From positions 1 through 64,000 of the forward strand of contig JBEVXU010000007.1 of NCBI GenBank assembly GCA_040505895.1: DNA of 64,000 nucleotides, given 5' to 3'. Made by a program: the position numbers and the translations under genes. Below the pieces are notes generated by a model. That model was not told the DNA's origin. It worked only from the letters and a program-made list of their open reading frames with translations, and ran no database searches. This document shows positions 1 to 8,916 of this stretch, piece after piece. The DNA is from Vondammii sp040505895. Lineage in GTDB: Bacteria > Pseudomonadota > Gammaproteobacteria > Chromatiales > Chromatiaceae. The number at the start of each line of letters is the position of its first letter. The first letter of the stretch is position 1.

Positions 1-1
1 G

Positions 2-253
2 AGAGAGGCTGAAACGATGATCTGCAAAGAGGTACCGGCAGGCACGGCACACTGGGGGATGCTCGAGGTGGAGATGACGGAGGGTCACGCCACCCTGTTG
101 CTGGATTACGCCGACGACAAGGCATTTCTCAACGAATGGGCGGAAGCAACCCTGAAGAAGTTGGGACCGGTTGGCAGCCGAATGGGAAGTGGGGCCGATC
201 CCCAGTTGAGGGGGCTTGGTGAGATCATCGATACCATGCAGGTGTGGGGATAA
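2..253 (+). CDS. C-terminal tail of a TPR-CHAT paralogue (5' end outside window)
   Basis: Reading frame 2 is open from the left edge to a TAA at 251-253, so this is the last 83 codons of a gene that starts before the window. An internal ATG at 17 could pass for a start, but the codons before it (REAET) match the residues preceding the same methionine near the end of the next gene (KEAET). The two proteins then share about 78 aligned C-terminal residues, including an identical EIIDTMQVWG ending, and the first bases after both stop codons also match. It is therefore the end of a tandem duplicate of the 343-4746 gene. The catalytic CHAT core of this copy is not visible. Confidence 0.85.
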   Translation, partial: REAETMICKEVPAGTAHWGMLEVEMTEGHATLLLDYADDKAFLNEWAEATLKKLGPVGSRMGSGADPQLRGLGEIIDTMQVWG

Positions 254-342
254 AGCACTCTTAGCTATTCAAACGATTCAGGTTATGGCCTAACCTTGAC
301 ATCTACAAGGGACAACAACAGTCTCTGGGAGGGTATCACCAA

Positions 343-3300
343 GTGGCTGACTGGAAACCGAGCGTATCCGGCAACATGCCGGAGTGGCTACCTTGGGGCA
401 GTAGCAGTGTTAGCTACACTATCGAAACAGCTACCCCGACAACACCTTCCCTGGAGCAAGAGATCACGCAACTGCTCAGTACTCTAGAAGTATTGAGGAA
501 AGATGAGCTGGATCTTATTAATGCGTCGATACCAGATGGTGCTGATCCTGCGGACCATTTTGTAGCCACCGCAAAGGCGGCTGAAGCAGCGGGGAACACG
601 GCGTGGGCAGCTAGGAACTACGCTAGTCTGGCACGTCACTATGCGTATACAGATGAGGCTGTCAGTCACAACATTGCTGTAGCACTGAAGAATCTGGCCA
701 GACTGAAAAAAGACAAGGTGGAAGCATATCCCATAAATAACGGGATTTACCGGATCTATCTTCACATCCACGGCCAAAATCATTCTTACACAATCAGAGC
801 CCGCGAAAACCTGGTCAGATGCCTTTACGGTCTTGGCCATTACCAGGAGGCTCTGCCACATTTACAGGGCACCTACGAGAACCATCGGAATCACCCCGAA
901 TATGGTGAGCAGCACCCCGACACCTTCAGAGTACGCATGAACCTGGGCAACTGCCTTGACGCCCTTTGTAGATATCAGGAGGCCCTACCTCATTTACAGG
1001 GCGCCTACGAGGGCTACCAGGATCACCCCGTGCACGGTGAGCAGCACCCTAGCACCCTCACAGCCCAAATGAATCTGGGCAACTGCCTTCGCAAACTAAA
1101 CCATTACCAGGAGGCCCTACCCCACCTGCAGGATGCCTACAAAGGATACCGGGTTCTCTCCGAGTATGGTGAACAGCACCCCGACACCCTCTCAGCCCGC
1201 ATGAACCTGGGCACCTGCCTATACAGCCTTAGTCGCTACCATGAGGCTCTACCCCATCTGCAGGGTGCCTGCGAGGGTTATCGAGATCACCCCAGGTACG
1301 GTAAGCAGCATCCCGGCACCCTCACCGCCCACATAAACCTGGGCATCTGCCTTGATGGCCTTGGCTGCCACCAGGATGCCCTATCACATCTGCAGTACGC
1401 CTACGACATCCGTCTAGATCACCCCAGATATGGTAAGCAGCACCCCGACACTCTCTCAGCCCGTATGAGCCTAAGCTACTGCCTTAACGGTCTTGGCAGA
1501 CACCAGGATGCCCTACCACACCTGCAGGGCGCCTACGAGGGCTACAGGGATCACCCCAGATTCGGTGAGCAGCACCCCGACACCCTCACCGCCTGCATGA
1601 ACCTAGGTGCCTGCCTTTACAGTCTTGGCCGCCACCAGGAGGCCCTACTACATCTGCAGGACGCGTACGACAACCGTCGGGATCACCCCAGGTATGGTGA
1701 ACAGCACCCCGACACCCTCACTGCCCGCATGAACCTGGGTAACTGCCTTTACACTCTTGACCGCCACCAGGATGCCCTACCCCATCTCCAGGGCGCCTAC
1801 GAGGGCTACCGGGATCACCCCGGCTACGGTGAGCAGCACCCCGACACCCTTACTGTCTGCATGAGCATGAGCAACTGCCTTAGCGGTCTTGGCAGACAAC
1901 AGGATGCGCTACCATATCTGCAGGGGGCCTACGTGGGCTACCTGGATAACTCCAGGTACGGTGAGCAGCACCTAGACACCCTCAAAGTAAGAATGACCCT
2001 GGGCACATGCCTTTACAACCTGGGCCACCACCAGGAGGCCCTACCCCATCTGCAGGGCGCCTACGAGGGCTACCTGGGCCACCCCGGGTACGGTGAGCAG
2101 CACATCGATACCGCCAAAGTACGCATGAACCTTGGAATTAGTCTTGACGGCCTCTGCCGCCACCAGGAGGCCCTACCCCATTTGCAGAGTGTCTACGAGT
2201 GTCATCAGGATCACCCCGAGTACGGTGCGCAGCACCCCGACACCCTCACCGCCCGCATAAACCTGGGCACCTGCCTTTACGGTCTTGATCACCACCAGGA
2301 GGCCCTACCTCATCTTCAGAGTGCCTACATGGGCTACCTGGATAACTCCAGGTACGGTGAGCAGCATCTCATCACACTCACAGCCCGCATGGCCTTGGGC
2401 AATTGCCTAGGCAACCTCAGGCACTATCAACAAGCTCTCGACCACTTCGAGGCAATCCTTCCCTTCAATTCAACTCCTAATCATCTCAGAGGAAGAACTC
2501 ATTATTCAGCAGCGACCACCCTCTACAACTGGGCTCTAGCCGAGCAGCGCTTTCAACGCTACCGAGACGCCATTCCCCACACCCAACAAGCCTATGCCCA
2601 GTTGATCGACCAAGGGTGGGCAGAGCAACAGATTGCATTACAGAGCCGGTATATGGAAGCCAAGTGCCACCTCGCCCTCGGCCAACTTGATAAAGCCCTG
2701 CCCCTGCTCCAACAAGTGACAGAGGAGACCACCGAACACTTCGGCCCCTATCATGAATTGATCATGGAGTGCCAGAGTTTGCTACTCATCCACTTCCTCA
2801 ACCATCCCGAATTGGGCCGTAATCCCCAATGGCTACGCCACCTGTGCCGGGGTATGCTTGAGAGCGGCTCTGCCCATGCTGCCTGGCACGAATATAGTGT
2901 TTACCTTGTCCCTCCCCTGTTACGCTGGGCCAACACGGATGCCTCTGCTGTTGATGAAGTCGGTAATCTACTCTCACGCCTGGGCCACGCTTTTAATGAC
3001 GGACTCATGCATCAGGATGATGAAGAGGTTCGCCATGCCTGGCGAGAAAAACGCCTCTCTTTTTTTGAACAAGCATTACATGGAGTGGTGATTGACGAGG
3101 AGGGAGATGAGCACACCTACCCTGGTGCCGTGAATTATCCTGAATGGTTACTCCCCCTGCTCAGCACCTGTTACGGCCACAAGCTTCGGGACCTCCTGCT
3201 ACACCAGCGAATCCCTAAGGTATGGGAGAGTGATGACGATCTCCCCCGCAATATATCTACACATAAGGCCTCTGCACGCATGCAATGGCAGCAGGCACGC

Positions 3301-4746
3301 CTGAGACTTCGCCAACTGCAATCCGTTGGTTGTGACGAGAGTTCATATAAGCAGGCCCTGATCGGATATGAGCAAGCTACCGAGAAACTGTTCGAATCCC
3401 TGCCAGAGGCGATCCGGCTACTGCACCGGACTGCCAGAGATCCCCTGTCGCTATTCACCCTAAACAGTGGTGAGGCATTGGTCTGGCTCTTCTCCAACAG
3501 GCAACACTGGTTCGCCCTGATGGTGGAGTCGGATCAGATACGCTGTCTTACCCTGGGGGAAGCAGACAGCATATCTGAGCGACCCACCGTGATCGCCTCA
3601 CTAAAATCACGCAGTTATCGCCTTAACTACGACTATGATCAGGACGTACCTGAACCCCCTGAAGAGGACACAGCCGAGAGACTGCAAGCACTGCCCCCGC
3701 TGGGGGAGACCTTTCGTACTGAATTGAATGCGACACTTTCATCCGATACCCGCATTCACTTGTTGGTCTCGGGTGAGGCCCAGTTGCTGCCCTGGCGTAA
3801 ATTGTTACCGGGTAAATTGGTGCTTCACCCCCATTTGGGTTCGTTCATCCAGTCGTATAAGCACAAAGCATCCAGCACAACAGCCGGGCAGGCAGTTCGC
3901 GCTCTGGGCTGCGGCGACTACCCCGGAATGCCTCTGCTGCATGCAGTTGAAGGTGATCTACAACTAGCAGGTGAGTTACTGGGTGCCTCACGATCAAAGG
4001 AGTGCAGTGAGGCGGCACTTCGCCAGAGTAGTAGCTTGCTAGTACTGAGTGCCCACGGATATTTCTGTGCAGAGTATCCCGAGGAATCCTATGTAGCGAT
4101 GAACCCGAAGCTAACAGCAATGGATCTACTGGCTGATCCCATTGACGCAGAGGTGGTCTACCTGGCTGCCTGTGTTGTGGGACTCTACCGGGAGGACCTG
4201 GAGGGGGATCCTACGGGGGTGGTACCGGCACTGCTTTCGGGCAATACCCGTTGTGTGGTCGCGCCTCTCACCCCCATCGACGACTGGTCAGCCAACCTGT
4301 TTGCGGCCCAGTTCTTCCTGGCACTCAGAGAGCAGCCTATGCCCTGGAGTCCGGCCCGTGTGCGCCGAGCACTTGAGCGTGCCAAGCGGCGTTTACGTGA
4401 TGGTGAGTGGAGCGAAGAGGTCCTGAGTTATCTACTCAGTGCGCGCCGGGTAGCGATCAAAGCGGTATTACGACGGGCTTCACAGCTGCCACGGAAAGAG
4501 GCGGAGACAATGATCTGCAAGCATGTGCCGGCTGGTACAGCACACTGGGAGATGATAGAGATGGAGATGATGGGTGATCACGCCACTCTTCTGATTAATT
4601 ACTCTGACAACAGGGAATTTCTCAACCACTGGGCGAACGCGACTCTTGAAAATCTAGCACCGATCAGCAACCGCATGGACAGAGAGCTTGATCCACAAAT
4701 GACAGGTCTCAGTGAGATCATCGATACCATGCAGGTGTGGGGATAA
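343..4746 (+). CDS. TPR-repeat CHAT-domain (caspase-like) protease, 1467 aa
   Basis: GTG start chosen because GGGAGGG lies about nine bases upstream. Residues about 1-150 are an N-terminal region. Residues about 155-690 are a solenoid of tandem 44-residue kinesin-light-chain-like TPR units, followed by more divergent helical repeats to about 1000. The C-terminal part is a CHAT (caspase HetF-associated with TPRs) domain with both catalytic residues visible: His1238 in LSAHG and Cys1277 in LAAC. Known TPR-CHAT proteins are cysteine proteases that are switched on through their repeat domain, and some act in antiviral or cell-death systems. Substrate and trigger here cannot be read from sequence. 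A paralogue's tail lies 90 bases upstream and a small orphan gene follows. No signal peptide or membrane segment is seen, so it is probably cytoplasmic. The family is confident; a defence role is inference. Confidence 0.9.
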   Translation: MADWKPSVSGNMPEWLPWGSSSVSYTIETATPTTPSLEQEITQLLSTLEVLRKDELDLINASIPDGADPADHFVATAKAAEAAGNTAWAARNYASLARHYAYTDEAVSHNIAVALKNLARLKKDKVEAYPINNGIYRIYLHIHGQNHSYTIRARENLVRCLYGLGHYQEALPHLQGTYENHRNHPEYGEQHPDTFRVRMNLGNCLDALCRYQEALPHLQGAYEGYQDHPVHGEQHPSTLTAQMNLGNCLRKLNHYQEALPHLQDAYKGYRVLSEYGEQHPDTLSARMNLGTCLYSLSRYHEALPHLQGACEGYRDHPRYGKQHPGTLTAHINLGICLDGLGCHQDALSHLQYAYDIRLDHPRYGKQHPDTLSARMSLSYCLNGLGRHQDALPHLQGAYEGYRDHPRFGEQHPDTLTACMNLGACLYSLGRHQEALLHLQDAYDNRRDHPRYGEQHPDTLTARMNLGNCLYTLDRHQDALPHLQGAYEGYRDHPGYGEQHPDTLTVCMSMSNCLSGLGRQQDALPYLQGAYVGYLDNSRYGEQHLDTLKVRMTLGTCLYNLGHHQEALPHLQGAYEGYLGHPGYGEQHIDTAKVRMNLGISLDGLCRHQEALPHLQSVYECHQDHPEYGAQHPDTLTARINLGTCLYGLDHHQEALPHLQSAYMGYLDNSRYGEQHLITLTARMALGNCLGNLRHYQQALDHFEAILPFNSTPNHLRGRTHYSAATTLYNWALAEQRFQRYRDAIPHTQQAYAQLIDQGWAEQQIALQSRYMEAKCHLALGQLDKALPLLQQVTEETTEHFGPYHELIMECQSLLLIHFLNHPELGRNPQWLRHLCRGMLESGSAHAAWHEYSVYLVPPLLRWANTDASAVDEVGNLLSRLGHAFNDGLMHQDDEEVRHAWREKRLSFFEQALHGVVIDEEGDEHTYPGAVNYPEWLLPLLSTCYGHKLRDLLLHQRIPKVWESDDDLPRNISTHKASARMQWQQARLRLRQLQSVGCDESSYKQALIGYEQATEKLFESLPEAIRLLHRTARDPLSLFTLNSGEALVWLFSNRQHWFALMVESDQIRCLTLGEADSISERPTVIASLKSRSYRLNYDYDQDVPEPPEEDTAERLQALPPLGETFRTELNATLSSDTRIHLLVSGEAQLLPWRKLLPGKLVLHPHLGSFIQSYKHKASSTTAGQAVRALGCGDYPGMPLLHAVEGDLQLAGELLGASRSKECSEAALRQSSSLLVLSAHGYFCAEYPEESYVAMNPKLTAMDLLADPIDAEVVYLAACVVGLYREDLEGDPTGVVPALLSGNTRCVVAPLTPIDDWSANLFAAQFFLALREQPMPWSPARVRRALERAKRRLRDGEWSEEVLSYLLSARRVAIKAVLRRASQLPRKEAETMICKHVPAGTAHWEMIEMEMMGDHATLLINYSDNREFLNHWANATLENLAPISNRMDRELDPQMTGLSEIIDTMQVWG
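808..2415 (+). repeat. 132-bp tandem coding repeats (44-aa TPR units, about 12 copies)
   Basis: A GEQHPDTL-type motif recurs every 44 codons twelve times inside the TPR-CHAT gene, and a first, degenerate unit precedes them. The period is exactly 132 bases: for example the base run encoding EQHPDT recurs at 907 and 1039. Whole blocks encoding HQEALPHLQGAY are almost identical at the DNA level between units. Such similarity implies recent copying or gene conversion and makes the copy number likely to vary between strains. Confidence 0.9.
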
Positions 4747-4997
4747 AGCACTTGCTATAATTCAACTGACTCAGTCATATCCTTGTCTAGCTAAAATTCT
4801 TTCTTTCAAGCCTATCTCTTTTCAATTTCACATAGCAGTATCCTCCAAATTCCTAACCTTGTCACAAGATAAGGATTAATTGTCAATCCTCTGCCGTAGT
4901 ACAGGCCGGTAGTTGTCGTATGCTTTTATCAAGCCAGTTTGAAATGGCTGGTAACACTCAGAAAAGCATTTTTTGCAGGCAACATGGAGAGACAATC

Positions 4998-5348
4998 ATG
5001 AGTAACTTGGTATTTCCACCACTTGGTTCCCTAATGGGTCCGGCACCACTGAATACAACCTGCCTGAATCCGGCTCTTCAACCAAGAGCACAGCCTATAC
5101 ATGTGTTAAATGAAGGTTTAAATCGAAACCCGATCAACCGGCTCAATAAGCCGTCTGAAATCACCTCTTTTACTACCAAGAATAATCATCGATATAGCCC
5201 AACGGACAAATTCAATACCATCAACAAGATTGGTATTGGATCAATCGATGATTCGTATCCAGAACCGTTGAATCCAGTCATTGAATCACCAGCACTATCA
5301 AATCCGTTTTGCCTGGGTCTCATCAAAAGAAAACCATGGGAGCGATGA
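4998..5348 (+). CDS. Small hypothetical protein downstream of TPR-CHAT gene
   Basis: I do not recognise this 116-residue product. The ATG at 4998 is chosen because GGAGAGA lies just before it; an in-frame ATG at 4920 would add 26 residues but lacks such a site. The protein is rich in Pro, Asn and Ser (MSNLVFPPLGSLMGP start), with little predicted secondary structure by eye, no membrane segment and two cysteines. It is about 250 bases downstream of the TPR-CHAT gene on the same strand. TPR-CHAT proteases often have their substrate encoded next door, so this disordered-looking protein is a candidate substrate. That idea rests on position only. Confidence 0.5.
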   Translation: MSNLVFPPLGSLMGPAPLNTTCLNPALQPRAQPIHVLNEGLNRNPINRLNKPSEITSFTTKNNHRYSPTDKFNTINKIGIGSIDDSYPEPLNPVIESPALSNPFCLGLIKRKPWER

Positions 5349-5725
5349 TTTACCCTGTATAAGGCCCACTGTTGCAACCAGCTAAAAAAGCACCCGTAGG
5401 GTTATGGACCGGTTGTAACTTACGGGTTGTCAGGTTATGGGTTTCTTTCTATATCCTACACCAGGGTTATTCAGTCAGTGCAGCAATAGTGCGGTCAGCT
5501 TGTATCCATTGCCGATATCAACCAGATCAGTGGCTGGCAATTGAAACGAACTATAAACGCACAGAAAAATATTGGCGATATCAAGCTACAACTGTTATGG
5601 GTACTGAATACCGACAAAGTTGGTGTCATCTGAGCATGGTGATTTGTACCCTATTTACCCGGCGTGAAGGACCACACCGCAATAGATGGCGTACTAAGAT
5701 GATTATTGGCGTTATTGGTTGAAGT
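5349..5725. other. Gene-poor stretch between small orphan gene and PcfJ-like gene
   Basis: An open frame of 116 codons (5372-5722) is present, but it has no clear ribosome binding site, an unusual Trp/Cys/Arg-rich composition and no recognisable motif. I do not call it a gene. No RNA gene or strong hairpin is seen here. Confidence 0.4.
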
Positions 5726-6940
5726 ATGACGAGTAATAATTGGCACAAACCTCAATATGGCTGCTTCTTTAATGGAGAGAGGAACAAGCTGTATCACTTT
5801 GATAAGCAGCATATCCAAGTAATTCGGGGCTATCCTTCCCCGATGGCTTGGAAAAAGGATAAAAATAATCCAGCCTTCTTCCCCTTCCGACCAACAATCT
5901 CTTTCAAACAGCCATCCATGAAAAGTGCCAGCAGGTCAATGCTGGCACGCTGGGAGTTGGTAAATACCTTTCCGGAAAACATCAGAAAACCTGCCTCTGT
6001 ATTTACCGATAGGCACTGGCATGTAGCGCAGGTACTCACTCGGTGTGGTAATCCTGCGTACGACCTGCACCATAACAATCCTACTCTTCTGTACATGCTT
6101 GCCTCCTGTTGGGTATTTCATCCCATCACCCAGCCAATGCGGGCAACTCGGAGTCTGCTAAAGAAGCGCCAAATCGTGATTCAGGAGTGGCTTTGTCTCC
6201 CTCCCAAGCGTGCTGTCACCCGTATACTTAGAAAGATAAGTTTGCCATCCATCACTATTATTAACCTCCTCTATCTCAGAAGTGCTATTACATCAGTTCC
6301 TGACCTTGTAAAAACACTTGGACACCTTCCAAGGATAAATTCAGGTGTGTTGCGTATCGTTTGCGACCCGAAGTTGCGTCCATTTGCGGGCCATAGCCTT
6401 CTCACTGAGATTGGCATGGATAGAGACAACGACAGATGGAGCAAGGCAGGTTTTGTGCTTAATGAAATAACGTACATGGCAGAGGACCAGAACGTACCTC
6501 TCCATAGGCAGGACTCTCTGGCAGAGATGGCTGATTTGCATGAGGCACTAACATACCGTATCAACCAAAATTCCTTAAAGCGTATTTTATCCAATCGCCA
6601 GTTTCAGCAACCGCCGATCCCGGGCAATAAAATGATCCATCCAATTACCAGTGAGAAGGGCTTAAGGCAACACGCTGCTCAGCAAAAAAACTGCGTGGGC
6701 ACTTATACACGACAGATCCTCAAGGGTGATCTGTATATCTACGCCATTAATCAGCCCCAACCGGCTACACTCTCACTTCTTCGTAGAGGGGAAACATGGG
6801 AACTTGATGAACTTAAAGCCAAGTTCAATCGGTCTGTAAAGAAAATCACAGCCCAGGCTGTTGACCGCTGGTTTGCTGAACATAAATGTCCAAGAAAACC
6901 AGTTCACAACAGTCATCAGATGGAACTTCCGTGGAAATAA
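5726..6940 (+). CDS. PcfJ-like domain protein, 404 aa
   Basis: The C-terminal third (about residues 310-390) has the signature of the PcfJ-like family: a lone NCVGTY motif after a Gln/His-rich helix, then a Gly-Asp strand, the segment PATLSLLRRG, and W.LDELKAKFNR. PcfJ-like proteins are found on plasmids, integrative elements and phage-related islands. The founding member sits in a conjugation gene cluster of enterococcal plasmid pCF10, and its biochemical role is not established. The N-terminal 300 residues are helical and basic, with no motif I recognise. Start ATG at 5726 follows a TGA at 5720-5722. The location on an integrase-bearing stretch agrees with a mobile-element origin. Confidence 0.65.
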   Translation: MTSNNWHKPQYGCFFNGERNKLYHFDKQHIQVIRGYPSPMAWKKDKNNPAFFPFRPTISFKQPSMKSASRSMLARWELVNTFPENIRKPASVFTDRHWHVAQVLTRCGNPAYDLHHNNPTLLYMLASCWVFHPITQPMRATRSLLKKRQIVIQEWLCLPPKRAVTRILRKISLPSITIINLLYLRSAITSVPDLVKTLGHLPRINSGVLRIVCDPKLRPFAGHSLLTEIGMDRDNDRWSKAGFVLNEITYMAEDQNVPLHRQDSLAEMADLHEALTYRINQNSLKRILSNRQFQQPPIPGNKMIHPITSEKGLRQHAAQQKNCVGTYTRQILKGDLYIYAINQPQPATLSLLRRGETWELDELKAKFNRSVKKITAQAVDRWFAEHKCPRKPVHNSHQMELPWK

Positions 6941-7373
6941 CATCACATCATATAAGTCTATGCAAGACTAACCACAGGAAAATCAAGTAACAACAATTTA
7001 TAAGCCAACAGCATTAGACATTATGGATTCAATCCCCAACTCATAATAATCCTTCGTTGTGCTGCCAGTTACACATTTTCGTCGCCAATTACACACATAG
7101 CATTATTAAGCCTTGTATCTCACTGATTACAAAGAGTCTTAGGTAAAGAATGTACGACGACCGAAGAGAACCAATCATCGGTCTATTTTCTTGGATTGCA
7201 CTCTTAATCCTCAGGTAGAAATCAGGCCTCTCCTTTGCAGACTAGGTGAACTCCCACCAGTTCGTAACCAACCCAAGGCGCGCGTGGGCCTTCGATTGAA
7301 TCTCTATTCAGTGCTGTTACAACTTAGCCATAAGACTCAGCAATTATTATGCCAATAAGATGTCGCTTGGCTC
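6941..7373. other. Intergenic stretch, no gene seen
   Basis: No frame with convincing coding character was found. The only structured element is the pair of short repeats at 7056-7096, listed separately. AT content is higher than in the hydrogenase region. Confidence 0.5.
7056..7096 (-). mobile_element. Possible terminal remnant of an IS21-type insertion sequence
   Basis: Read on the minus strand, this segment has two imperfect copies of GTGTAAYTGGCRRC separated by GAAAAT. Repeated TGTGTAA-type blocks near a terminal TGT are typical of IS21-family ends, where the transposase binds several related sites. No istA or istB open frame is left nearby, so if this is an IS end it is an orphan. The assignment relies on recall of the family pattern. 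Confidence 0.35.
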
Positions 7374-7451
7374 TCAGCGCATCTTCTGCCGAATTACATA
7401 AAACGCTATCGCAAAGACCAGCGCCACAATACCCACCGCTAGATAGAGCAT
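7374..7451 (-). CDS. 25-residue single-span membrane microprotein
   Basis: On the minus strand an ATG at 7451 is preceded by a textbook AGGAGG six bases away and opens a 25-codon frame ending in TGA at 7374-7376. The peptide starts MLYLAVGIVALVFAIAFYVI and ends in a basic RQKMR tail: one hydrophobic helix with a positive C-terminus. The size and design resemble small membrane subunits or regulators such as CydX- or KdpF-type peptides, but no partner operon lies beside it and I do not recognise the family. The strong Shine-Dalgarno match is the main reason to call it real. Confidence 0.55.
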   Translation of the reverse strand: MLYLAVGIVALVFAIAFYVIRQKMR

Positions 7452-7742
7452 GCTTCCCCTCCTCTCCAAATCTGAATATCCGTTCACGAGTTATTCTTCA
7501 TGACCCACTACTGAAACTAGCCTACTGGCAGAGCACATGTTCCGAAATAGCGTATCGGGTCAACTATGGTGATCCATAACGTTAAAAACCTCATGATTGA
7601 AGATTCAAATCCTCGGGTGTGCGCCCCTTTCAATCCCACCTAAATCAAGCAAATAAATACTGAAAAAAACCGTGTTTTCCATTTTGGAAATCACGATGTC
7701 AGACAACAATGGAGGCACCAAATAACCAAGAGGAAATAAAAC

Positions 7743-8039
7743 ATGTTTCATCACAACCGTCAGAACACTGCCAATCTTAGCTTTTATGCTATCCGGTTTT
7801 TCGCAATCACTATCGTCACTACGATTCTGCTCTCGATGACAGGTAATCTGCTCCTGTGGCTACTCGCACCTCACCCTTTCACTCCCGTGCTCTGGATCAT
7901 CACACTCTTTAGCAGCCTGTTGGCCTTAACGGTTTGCATTGGCGGGCTGTTAATTGGTTCAGTTGCTGTAGTGATGTTTCTCCTTCGAAAGAACAGGTTG
8001 CCAGTCCTGGCTTACTTGCCTGAGAGGAGCAGGTCATGA
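7743..8039 (+). CDS. Small two-helix membrane protein, first gene of an overlapping trio
   Basis: 98 residues with two hydrophobic segments (about residues 18-42 and 48-78) and a basic C-terminus. GAGGAAA sits nine bases before the ATG. The stop overlaps the start of the next gene in an ATGA arrangement, so the two are translationally coupled. I do not recognise the family. The trio 7743-8840 is compact and uniform in codon usage, which argues for a functional operon, but its role is unknown. Confidence 0.6.
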   Translation: MFHHNRQNTANLSFYAIRFFAITIVTTILLSMTGNLLLWLLAPHPFTPVLWIITLFSSLLALTVCIGGLLIGSVAVVMFLLRKNRLPVLAYLPERSRS

Positions 8040-8437
8040 TTTACGACTATTGCATCGACAGGAATGGGCTTTGGCCAACTGCCGGAGAACTCCCACACCC
8101 TCTTTCCCCTGATGGTGAAGTGACACGAGTTTGGAAACGCCTGGATGGTCGATCACTGTGCCGAGTTATTGGAAGCCTCCTTGCCCAACCCCACTCCCCT
8201 GCACGCGCACTGGCCGTACTGGTAATCATAGAGGCCAGAGCCATAGGGTCTGGCATTACACTCGCTGTGCTGGGCTATATTGATGAGACCGTACCAGCAA
8301 AAGCTCGGGAGCATCATGCGTTCCCTGGGTTTGTTTCGCGGTTGGCAACTCAGGCCCAGGGTGAGCGTCTGCAGTGTGTGGTGTACTGCCATCCCTACGG
8401 GATGTTTTGGCCGAAGGGGTATCCAGATGAGGACTAA
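8036..8437 (+). CDS. Hypothetical protein, middle gene of the trio
   Basis: 133 residues, soluble-looking, with no signal peptide. The ATG at 8036 overlaps the previous stop. The C-terminal end (VVYCHPYGMFWPKGYPDED) is aromatic- and proline-rich. No catalytic motif is recognised. Its 3' end overlaps the next gene by eleven bases. Coupling to two membrane proteins suggests a cytoplasmic partner of a small membrane complex; this is inference. Confidence 0.55.
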   Translation: MIYDYCIDRNGLWPTAGELPHPLSPDGEVTRVWKRLDGRSLCRVIGSLLAQPHSPARALAVLVIIEARAIGSGITLAVLGYIDETVPAKAREHHAFPGFVSRLATQAQGERLQCVVYCHPYGMFWPKGYPDED

Positions 8438-8840
8438 GACACTCGCCCTACTTCTACTCTTCAGTTTGTCCTGGGCAGCATTGCAGGCGATGGACAACAC
8501 CGTGGCCACGGGAAAATGCCTTGGATTGACAGAGACATCCACCCTGGGTACCTATTTATACCTGCACGGGGTGCTGTTTGCCTTTGTCGCCTCTCCCCTT
8601 CTGGCGTTGCCTTTGTTGCTGACGGGGTGGTTTCGTGAAATTGCGCTGCTTTTGGCCTTGGCTGGGATGGGTTTTATGGGAGTAGCCGGATACCATCTGG
8701 CGGAAAGAGATCCTGCTTATCATCTCGAATTTGACAGTTATTCCGTCGCGTGGGGACAGCGCATTGCCTATGAGTCCGAGCATGAAAAACAGGTGATATC
8801 CACACAGTCTATCGAGTCATACGCTGGAACTGCCTGCTGA
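8427..8840 (+). CDS. Small membrane protein, last gene of the trio
   Basis: Start taken as ATG at 8427, inside the end of the preceding gene, giving 137 residues. Residues 1-20 form a signal-like hydrophobic segment; two more hydrophobic stretches lie at about 39-65 and 70-92. The C-terminal 40 residues are polar and would sit outside the bilayer. An in-frame ATG at 8280 would lie wholly within the previous gene and is less likely. Function unknown. A possible terminator follows at 8891. Confidence 0.55.
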   Translation: MRTKTLALLLLFSLSWAALQAMDNTVATGKCLGLTETSTLGTYLYLHGVLFAFVASPLLALPLLLTGWFREIALLLALAGMGFMGVAGYHLAERDPAYHLEFDSYSVAWGQRIAYESEHEKQVISTQSIESYAGTAC

Positions 8841-8890
8841 GGATCTCAGTATCACATCATGAGAATGGAATGATGGGGGAAAGGATGTTG

Positions 8891-8916
8891 GCCGGTTTCC
8901 CGGCTTTTCCTTATCC
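8891..8916 (+). terminator. Possible rho-independent terminator after the trio
   Basis: A GCCGG stem pairs with CCGGC across a TTTC loop and is followed by TTTTCCTT, fifty bases after the stop of the last gene of the trio. The stem is short, so confidence is moderate. The rest of 8841-9154 holds no gene that I can see. Confidence 0.4.

Noticed and set aside
808..2415. Regular 132-base repetition that might be mistaken for a CRISPR or satellite array
   Set aside because: The repeats are entirely coding, in frame, with no spacer-like unique sequences; they encode TPR units.
5372..5722. 116-codon open frame before the PcfJ-like gene
   Set aside because: No ribosome site, odd Trp/Cys/Arg-rich composition and no motif; probably chance.
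7597..7660. GATTCAAATC followed by GC-rich bases, resembling a tRNA T-arm and 3' end
   Set aside because: No acceptor, D-arm or anticodon arm could be paired; not a tRNA or clear att remnant.
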